Shown: in pieces, positions 58,355 to 64,000 of the stretch
Position numbering within the stretch: the stretch's first letter is position 1
Layout of the letters: each line of letters starts with the position of its first letter
From: 79-D21 sp964521575
GTDB taxonomy: Bacteria; Synergistota; Synergistia; Synergistales; 79-D21
Direction of reading: 5' to 3'
Length of the DNA: 64,000 nt
NCBI GenBank assembly: GCA_964521575.1
Contig: CAZFSR010000003.1
Location: forward strand, 1 to 64,000
Translations under genes and position numbers: made by a program
The notes under the pieces: model-generated
What the model was told of the DNA's origin: nothing
Seen by the model: the letters and a program-made list of their open reading frames with translations, nothing else
Database searches by the model: none

Positions 58355-59337
58355 AACCGATTTCTCTTGCCCAGGGAAGCGGAGGACGACAAAGCCAGCG
58401 CCTTGTGCGTTCCATACTCGAGTCAACGGGAGGACTGCCGGTTGCCCCTCTCGAGGATTGCGCCCTCCTGAACGATGGCCTGGCATTGACCATCGACGGG
58501 TACACGGTCGCTCCGCTCTCTTTCCCGGGCGGACACATCGGGAAGCTCGCCATCTGCGGAACCGTCAACGATCTCGCCTGCAGGGGCGCGAAAACCCTTT
58601 ATCTTGCCCTGAGCGTGATCGCGGAGGAAGGTTTCGACGAAACGGAACTTCTCGGCTATCTCTCTGACGCTTCCCGTATTTGCCGGGAACTGGGTATCAA
58701 AATCGTGACCGGCGACACGAAAGTCGTCCCCAAGGGGCATTTGGACCAACTCGTGCTGACGACCTGCGGTGTCGGGAAGTGCCTTTCTTCGAAGGATCTT
58801 GGCATTCCTTCGATCAAACCGGGCGATTCGCTTCTCCTGACGGGTCCGATTGGTTTGCACGGGGCCACGATCGCCGCATCTCGTTACGGCCTGAAAAGCG
58901 AGGGGTTATCCTCCGACTGTGCACCTTTGTGGGGGGTTGTCGAAGGAATTCTTTGCTTCGACGGGCTCCGCGCCATGCGGGATTGCACACGCGGCGGCCT
59001 TTCGACCGTTCTCTGCGAATGGGCAGAGGCTTCAGGCCTGGGCTTGGAGGTCGACGAAGAGGCTGTTACCGTGACCGATCCGGTCGCTTCGGTTTGTGAT
59101 CTTCTTGGATTCGATCCCTTTAGCCTGGCTTGCGAAGGATGTCTCCTAATCGCCGTTTCTCCGGAGGAAACCGAGCAGGTGCTTGAAGTCCTTCGCAAAT
59201 CCAGTCAGGGAAAGCACGCTTCGCGAATCGGAACCGTAACGGAAAACCATCCGCGATGGGTTTCCCTGAAAACCTGCGCCGGTGGAGCCCGGGTTCTTGA
59301 CATGCCTGCCGGGGAAATCCTGCCAAGGATTTGCTGA
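58345..59337 (+). CDS. hypE: Hydrogenase maturation factor HypE
   Basis: This 330-aa ATP-dependent dehydratase turns the thiocarbamate on its C-terminal cysteine into the thiocyanate that supplies cyanide ligands. AQGSGGRQSQRLV opens the protein, and TIDGYTVAPLSFPGGHIGKLAICGTVNDLA and MRDCTRGGLSTVLCEWAEASG are typical. It ends with the required PRIC. The GTG start overlaps the hypD stop by 10 nt. hypF, hypA, hypB and hydrogenase structural genes are not in the window. Confidence 0.96.
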   Translation: MVLKPISLAQGSGGRQSQRLVRSILESTGGLPVAPLEDCALLNDGLALTIDGYTVAPLSFPGGHIGKLAICGTVNDLACRGAKTLYLALSVIAEEGFDETELLGYLSDASRICRELGIKIVTGDTKVVPKGHLDQLVLTTCGVGKCLSSKDLGIPSIKPGDSLLLTGPIGLHGATIAASRYGLKSEGLSSDCAPLWGVVEGILCFDGLRAMRDCTRGGLSTVLCEWAEASGLGLEVDEEAVTVTDPVASVCDLLGFDPFSLACEGCLLIAVSPEETEQVLEVLRKSSQGKHASRIGTVTENHPRWVSLKTCAGGARVLDMPAGEILPRIC

Positions 59338-59364
59338 CCGCGAGAGAACAGGCGATTGTGGGTT

Positions 59365-59414
59365 GAGGTGAAAAATGGAGCGGGGGCCTAGGCCCCCGCT
59401 CCATTTTTCACCTC
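59365..59414. terminator. Perfect 25-bp palindromic bidirectional terminator
   Basis: Two perfectly complementary 25-nt arms centred on GGCCTAGGCC, with AAAAA and TTTTT flanks inside the stem, lie between the convergent hypE and spoVS genes and overlap the spoVS stop codon. Confidence 0.9.
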
Positions 59415-59674
59415 GTTCTTACCATCAGCTTGACCGCTGTCCTTTGGACACCTTCAATTTCGATGTCCGAAAAAGCAGGAATGCAGCAGATCTCGAACCC
59501 GTTCGGCGCCAGGTATCCCCTCGCGACAGCGATGGCCTTTATGCCCTGGTTTACCGCCCCGGCCCCAACCGCCTGGATCTCCACTTCCCTGCCGTCGCGG
59601 ATGATGGCGGCAACGGCTCCCGCCACGGAATGGGGATTGCTCGACGCGCTGACTTTCAACATTTCCGCGGCCAT
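59408..59674 (-). CDS. spoVS: SpoVS-family protein
   Basis: This small Alba-like protein of about 88 aa matches stage V sporulation protein S: MLKVSASSNPHSVAGAVAAI, then VEIQAVGAGAVNQGIKAIAVARGYLAPNGF. The family is widespread outside spore formers and is thought to bind nucleic acid. It follows rny and ymdB, the same order as in Bacillus. ATG 59674 follows GGGAGG by 11 nt; GTG 59683 and ATG 59662 are alternatives. Confidence 0.93.
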   Translation of the reverse strand: MAAEMLKVSASSNPHSVAGAVAAIIRDGREVEIQAVGAGAVNQGIKAIAVARGYLAPNGFEICCIPAFSDIEIEGVQRTAVKLMVRTR

Positions 59675-59720
59675 TTTTCCCACACCCTCCCGCTAGCGAT
59701 CGTCAATTTGTCTTCGCCCT

Positions 59721-60500
59721 TCAATGGAGAGGAACGTCAAGCCTGGATATGTCAAAGGCTTTCCCGGTTTCATCGTCGATGTCCACGATCACGGCGTTCA
59801 AGCGGAGCTCATCCTCGCAAACCTCAAACCTTGTCGGCATCGCGGTCAGAAAACGAGGGAGGACCCCCTCCTTTTTCATGCCGATCACACCCGCGTGCCC
59901 TCCCGTCATCCCGCAATCCGTCAGGTAGGCTGTTCCTCCAGGCAGGATCGACTCGTCAGCGGTTTGAACGTGGGTGTGCGTTCCGACAAGAGCCGAAACT
60001 CTTCCATCCAGGTAAAGGCCCAGCGCCTTTTTTTCTGAGGTCGCTTCGGCGTGGAAATCAACGAAAACGCACGCCGGCAATTCACGGTCCTGGAGGATCG
60101 CATCGGCCACCCTGAACGGGCAATCGATCGTGGGCATGAAAACCCTCCCCTGGAGATTCAGGACCGCCAGCTTTTTCCCGGAACGCTCCAAGATGGCCAA
60201 ACCTTGCCCTGGGCATCCGGGTGGATAGTTTGCCGGGCGCAGGATCCTTTTTTCGGCCGCCAGGGTCTCCAGAAAATCCCGCTTGTCCCAGACGTGATTG
60301 CCGGAAGTCAGGCAATCCACACCCGAATCAAGAATTTCAAGGAAGACTCGATCGGTCAAGCCAAACCCCGCTGCGGCATTCTCTCCGTTCGCGAGGATAA
60401 AATCAAAAGGCCCGAACTCTCTTGTCAATCCTGGCAAGGCCCCGGACAAGGCTTTGCGCCCGGGGCTTCCGACGATATCCCCGATAAAGAGGATTTTCAT
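59721..60500 (-). CDS. ymdB: YmdB/TIGR00282-family metallophosphoesterase
   Basis: This 259-aa calcineurin-like phosphoesterase has metal-binding motifs MKILFIGDIVGSPGRKAL, LANGENAAAGFGLT, CLTSGNHVWDKRD, CVFVDFHAEATSEK and VGTHTHVQTAD. Bacillus YmdB is a cyclic-nucleotide phosphodiesterase affecting biofilm and motility decisions. It lies 6 nt downstream of rny, the conserved rny-ymdB pairing, so an RNA-turnover link is plausible. Confidence 0.94.
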   Translation of the reverse strand: MKILFIGDIVGSPGRKALSGALPGLTREFGPFDFILANGENAAAGFGLTDRVFLEILDSGVDCLTSGNHVWDKRDFLETLAAEKRILRPANYPPGCPGQGLAILERSGKKLAVLNLQGRVFMPTIDCPFRVADAILQDRELPACVFVDFHAEATSEKKALGLYLDGRVSALVGTHTHVQTADESILPGGTAYLTDCGMTGGHAGVIGMKKEGVLPRFLTAMPTRFEVCEDELRLNAVIVDIDDETGKAFDISRLDVPLH

Positions 60501-60506
60501 GGCCGC

Positions 60507-62036
60507 CTACTTCGCGTATTCGAAAGCTCGTGATTCCCGGATGACCGTCACTTTGATCTGCCCCGGGTATTTCATTTCGTTCTCAACTTTCCGGGCAATG
60601 TCGTAGGCCATTTTCTGGATTTCGCCATCGTCCGTGATCCCCGGGTTGACCATGATCCGGACCTCTCTTCCGGCTTGCATGGCAAAAGCCTTCGTTACCC
60701 CGTTAAACGTTTTTGCGATCTGTTCGAGCTTTTCTAGCCGCTTGACGTATGCATCAAGACTTTCCCTGCGGGCCCCTGGCCTTGCCGCACTTACCGCATC
60801 CGCCGCCGCCACGAGCACTGCGTATAGGGATTGCGGTTCCTCGTCCTCGTGATGAGAGGCGATTGCATTGACAATCTCGAAGGTTTCACCATGTCGCCTG
60901 GCAAGGTCCGCCCCAATCATCGCATGGGGGCCTTCAACGGCATGATCGACCGCTTTCCCGATGTCGTGAAGCAACCCGGCACGCCTGGCTATCGCTTCGT
61001 CCAACCCCAGTTCCGCAGCCATGATTCCGGAGATGTGAGCGACCTCCAAGCTGTGGGCCAGGGCGTTCTGGCCGTAACTGTTCCTGAACCTGAGTTGTCC
61101 GATGATGTTGAGCAATTCGGGATGCATATGCTTGACGCCGGCTTCCAGCAGTGCGTTTTCGCCGGCATCGAGTATCATTTCCTCAACGTCCTTTCGGGCC
61201 TTGTCCACGACTTCCTCGATCCTCGCCGGGTGAATCCGGCCGTCCACGACGAGCCTTTCCAGGGAAAGGCGGGCCACTTCACGCCGCACTGGGTCAAAGC
61301 TGCTCAGGGCAACAGCTTCCGGCGTGTCATCGACGATCAGGTCAACCCCCGTCATTGTTTCGAACGTTCGGATGTTCCGCCCTTCCCTTCCGATGATCCT
61401 TCCCTTCATTTCATCAGAAGGAAGGCTTACGACACTGACGGCGATTTCCGATGTCTGTTCCACCGCACACCGCTGAATCGCGGTAGTGATATACTCGCGT
61501 GCTTTCCTTTCCGATTCCCTCTTTGCCTTTTCTTCCAGGTCCTTGAGCCTGAGGCCGATAAGATGACCCGCTTCCTCCTCCACTTCCTTCAGGAGAATGG
61601 CGCGCGCCTCGTCTCTCGTCAGGGCTGCCACTTCTTCCAGCCTTTCGATCTGTTTCTGCTTCAGGGCCTCGATCTCGTCTATCCGGCGCTGGGCCTCTTC
61701 CTGTTTCTCTCTTAGATCTTCTTCTTTCCTTGAAAGGGATTCCAGCTTGCGGTCCAGGTTCTCATCTTTCTGTTCAAGTCGCCTCTCCTGCCTTTGCAGT
61801 TCGGCCTTCCGTTCCTTGATCTCACGGTCTGCTTCCTGCTTCAGCCGATGGACCTCCTCCTTGCCCTCCGAAAGGAGTTCCTTCTTCCGAGCCTCGCCTT
61901 CCGCAATCGCGTCCTTGACCAGCTTCTGAGCCTGTGTGGCGGCTCCCTGGAGACCTCTCTCGTCCTGGTACCTCCGCAGCAAATATCCGATGGCAAGGCC
62001 TAAAGCGACACCTGCCACAAGTGCGATAAATGACAT
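60507..62036 (-). CDS. rny: Ribonuclease Y
   Basis: This 509-aa membrane-anchored endoribonuclease starts mRNA decay. It has an N-terminal transmembrane segment (FIALVAGVALGLAIGYLL), a long charged coiled coil (about 30-200), a KH domain (LPSDEMKGRIIGREGRNIRTFETMTGVDLIVDD) and an HD domain with AGLLHDIGKAVDHAVEG and NAIASHHEDEEP. The length is standard. It is followed by ymdB and spoVS on the same strand. Confidence 0.97.
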   Translation of the reverse strand: MSFIALVAGVALGLAIGYLLRRYQDERGLQGAATQAQKLVKDAIAEGEARKKELLSEGKEEVHRLKQEADREIKERKAELQRQERRLEQKDENLDRKLESLSRKEEDLREKQEEAQRRIDEIEALKQKQIERLEEVAALTRDEARAILLKEVEEEAGHLIGLRLKDLEEKAKRESERKAREYITTAIQRCAVEQTSEIAVSVVSLPSDEMKGRIIGREGRNIRTFETMTGVDLIVDDTPEAVALSSFDPVRREVARLSLERLVVDGRIHPARIEEVVDKARKDVEEMILDAGENALLEAGVKHMHPELLNIIGQLRFRNSYGQNALAHSLEVAHISGIMAAELGLDEAIARRAGLLHDIGKAVDHAVEGPHAMIGADLARRHGETFEIVNAIASHHEDEEPQSLYAVLVAAADAVSAARPGARRESLDAYVKRLEKLEQIAKTFNGVTKAFAMQAGREVRIMVNPGITDDGEIQKMAYDIARKVENEMKYPGQIKVTVIRESRAFEYAK

Positions 62037-62133
62037 GTCTCATTCACCCCTGTTCGTTTGTCAAAGTTCGGCATGCTGCCCAATTGTCTATTGTGGTTGA
62101 CAGAACACCGCTTTTTCGAGCGTATTCTAGCCT

Positions 62134-62574
62134 CTATTCGTTTCCGGGACAAGAAGACCTGATGGCGGCCATGGTTTCTCCCGCCGGAAATCCTCGTCGC
62201 GCCAGTCGCCCGGCAATCCGGCGGTCATCGATTCCCGATTTCTTCCAATCCTTGACCAATGCTTCGATCACAGCCGGGTCATGAGCCTCATCGATTGCTT
62301 CACCTGCAAGGACGTCGGGCACTCCGCGCCTTTTCAACTCATGTCGAAGGCGATAAACTCCCCACCCTGGATGTCCTTCCACAAAAAGGCGTGCATACGC
62401 TGCGTCGTCCAGTAAACCCGAACGCAGGAAGTCCTCAAGAATTGCACCCGCTTCTTCCTCTTCCAACCCTTGCTTCTTCAGCCAATCTCTCGCCTGAAGA
62501 ACCGTTTTGGGCCATTTCCCGAGAAGCGTGGCCAGTTTTATACGGATCCGTTCCCTTATCTTCACTTTTTTCAC
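62134..62574 (-). CDS. recX: Regulatory protein RecX
   Basis: This 146-aa all-helical protein matches RecX, an inhibitor of RecA filaments. The repeats are seen in ARDWLKKQGLEEEEAGAILEDFLRSGLLDDAAYARLFVE and GVYRLRHELKRRGVPDVLAGEAID. The ATG overlaps the recG stop by 4 nt. The 97-nt gap to rny (62037-62133) holds the presumed rny promoter, with no clear terminator. Confidence 0.88.
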   Translation of the reverse strand: MKKVKIRERIRIKLATLLGKWPKTVLQARDWLKKQGLEEEEAGAILEDFLRSGLLDDAAYARLFVEGHPGWGVYRLRHELKRRGVPDVLAGEAIDEAHDPAVIEALVKDWKKSGIDDRRIAGRLARRGFPAGETMAAIRSSCPGNE

Positions 62575-64000
62575 CCCAAAAGCGGCGGTCGTTCGTCATC
62601 TTCTCCCGGCTCTTTGCAAACCCAGGAGGAGAAATCCAGCAAGGCGTCGTTTTTTCCCAAGGCTCGCGCTTCAGTCCGAGCCAGGTCAAAAAAGCCTTTG
62701 TCACGGGTAAGGTCGGCAAGCCGAAACTCAGTGGAACCATGTTGCCGAAATCCGTAAAGGGCTCCGGGCCCGCGGAATCGCAGGTCCTCCTCCGCAAGGG
62801 CGAATCCGTCGGTTGTCTGCATAAGGACGTTCAGCCTCTCCGCCGATTCCTCGTCCGGGGGAGAGGAAAAGAGGACACAAATCCCTTCCCGTTCTCCCCT
62901 TCCGACACGTCCACGGAGCTGGTGGAGCTGGGACAAACCAAAACGTTCCGCGTCCTCCACGACGATCATCGTTGCGCCCGGAAGGTCGACTCCGACCTCG
63001 AGCACGGTGGTGGCGACCAATAGGCCGATCTCGCGCTTAACGAAACGATCAAGTACTTCTTTTTTTTCCAGCGATGGCATCTGCCCATGGAGCATTCCTG
63101 CGTGAACCTCCGGCAATTCGCGCCGTATGTTTTCAAGCCTGTTCAGCACTGAAGCAACCTGTTTCTCGCCCTTTTCCCCCAGGAGCGGGCAAACCCATAG
63201 AACCTGGCCCCCGGAATTCACTTCAGCCTTGACCCGTTGCAGGAGCTTGCCAAGGTTTCCCTTGCCGACCCGGTAGGACCGAACAGGTTTTCTGCCGGGC
63301 AAGGTTTCATCCAACCTTGTGACGTCGAGTTCTCCGAACTCGGTCAGGATAACGGTACGCGGGATGGGGGTGGCGGACATGACAAGAAGGTGGGGTGCCG
63401 CCCCTTTTTCCACAAGTGCGGACTTTTGGGACACCCCAAACCGATGCTGTTCGTCGACGATGACAAGTCCCAAGTTCCGCCATGGGACGTTCGACTGGAA
63501 GAGGGCATGAGTCCCAAAAAGAAGACACGGTCGATTCTTCTCCAGGAAGTCGAGGCTACGGTGCCTCTCCTCGGCGTCTTCCCCTCCAGCCAGCAGGGCG
63601 CATTCTGCTCCCACAGAAAAAAGAAGAGGCATGGCTCTCTCGTAATGCTGGCGCGCAAGAACTTCGGTCGGAACCATGAACGCGACCTGCAGGCCCGATT
63701 CGATTGCAGCCATCGCCGCACCTAGAGCCACGACCGTCTTCCCGCTTCCCACCTCACCGTGAAGAAGCCTTCTCATGGGAACGTGCCCCGCCAGGTCGGT
63801 CCAGATTTCCTGCAACGCTTTCAGTTGGCCGGCGCTCAGCTTGAATGGAAGGGCTTTTTCCAGGAAAAACTTCGTTCTCTCTCCGGGAAACACGGCGGGA
63901 GGTCTTTCCCCGCCCGAAAGCTCGACCCTGGTTTTCCGAAGCTTTACCTGGAAGTGGAAAATTTCTTCAAAAACGATCCTCTTCCTCGCCGCTTTCCAAG
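62571..64000 (-). CDS. recG: ATP-dependent DNA helicase RecG (5' end outside the window)
   Basis: About 475 C-terminal residues of RecG are present; the frame is open to the window edge. It begins in the linker before the helicase core (AARKRIVFEEIFHFQVKL). Walker A is LLHGEVGSGKTVVALGAA, the DEAH-like box VIVDEQHRFGV, motif III VMSATPIPRTV, and motifs V-VI VDLPGATMIVVEDAERFGLSQLHQLRGRVGRG. The wedge domain lies beyond 64000. RecG remodels stalled replication forks and Holliday junctions. Confidence 0.95.
   Translation of the reverse strand, partial: WKAARKRIVFEEIFHFQVKLRKTRVELSGGERPPAVFPGERTKFFLEKALPFKLSAGQLKALQEIWTDLAGHVPMRRLLHGEVGSGKTVVALGAAMAAIESGLQVAFMVPTEVLARQHYERAMPLLFSVGAECALLAGGEDAEERHRSLDFLEKNRPCLLFGTHALFQSNVPWRNLGLVIVDEQHRFGVSQKSALVEKGAAPHLLVMSATPIPRTVILTEFGELDVTRLDETLPGRKPVRSYRVGKGNLGKLLQRVKAEVNSGGQVLWVCPLLGEKGEKQVASVLNRLENIRRELPEVHAGMLHGQMPSLEKKEVLDRFVKREIGLLVATTVLEVGVDLPGATMIVVEDAERFGLSQLHQLRGRVGRGEREGICVLFSSPPDEESAERLNVLMQTTDGFALAEEDLRFRGPGALYGFRQHGSTEFRLADLTRDKGFFDLARTEARALGKNDALLDFSSWVCKEPGEDDERPPLLG

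Noticed and set aside
1..64000. CRISPR arrays, insertion sequences, prophage or integrase genes
   Set aside because: No direct-repeat arrays, transposase, integrase or phage genes were seen; gene order and composition look like ordinary chromosome throughout.

Overview
The window reads as part of a chromosome from an anaerobic, amino-acid-fermenting bacterium, most likely of the phylum Synergistota. This is inferred from gene content, not from a 16S gene. The pointers are a complete selenocysteine-dependent glycine reductase operon, an electron-bifurcating NuoE/NuoF-like complex with a GltD-NuoG fusion subunit, a minimal SufC plus SufB/D pair, a bacterial Cdc48-type AAA ATPase, an EF-G paralog, SpoVS and NiFe-hydrogenase maturation genes. 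Genes are densely packed, 4-14 nt overlaps are common, and TTG and GTG starts are frequent. I see no rRNA, tRNA, insertion sequence, prophage or CRISPR array.

Layout. 1-5.1 kb: the tail of a probable aldehyde:ferredoxin oxidoreductase with a ThiS/MoaD-like protein, an isochorismatase-like hydrolase, malic enzyme, Ogt, and two membrane proteins. 5.1-8.5 kb: a LuxR-type regulator with a degenerate receiver, TtcA, and an orphan PEP/pyruvate-binding-domain protein. 8.5-14.6 kb: a minus-strand run pgi-panC-panB-panE-sufC-sufB/D, preceded by a glutaredoxin gene. 14.8-20.5 kb: a three-subunit electron-bifurcating complex resembling StnABC. 20.6-34.8 kb: a large minus-strand housekeeping block (EF-G paralog, GatB, GatA, GatC, LigA, LysS, Dus, CoaX, ComEC, ComEA, MiaB). 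35-45.8 kb: an exported protein, an easily missed 53-aa rubredoxin, Xaa-Pro peptidase, a HypE-like AIR synthase, QueH, TrmI, transketolase, Cdc48, an aminotransferase and alanine racemase. 45.9-55.9 kb: the glycine module. 56-64 kb: a nitrilase-family hydrolase, hypCDE, spoVS-ymdB-rny, recX and the 3' part of recG.

The glycine module is the centre of interest. A sodium:alanine/glycine symporter (AGCS) and a sodium-dependent NSS transporter flank a minus-strand operon grdX-trx-grdE-grdA-grdB-grdC-grdD. A strong promoter and a single-aptamer glycine riboswitch precede grdX, and the sequences around its ribosome-binding site can pair with riboswitch-linked segments. grdA and grdB carry the expected in-frame UGA (Sec) codons. 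Unexpectedly, grdX also carries an in-frame UGA, at codon 20. It is followed by a 9-bp stem with a 5-nt loop at the spacing expected of a bacterial SECIS element. GrdX may therefore be an undescribed selenoprotein or a selenium-dependent gate on the operon. A strong intrinsic terminator sits between grdB and grdC.

All six convergent gene junctions in the window hold a palindromic, apparently bidirectional terminator.
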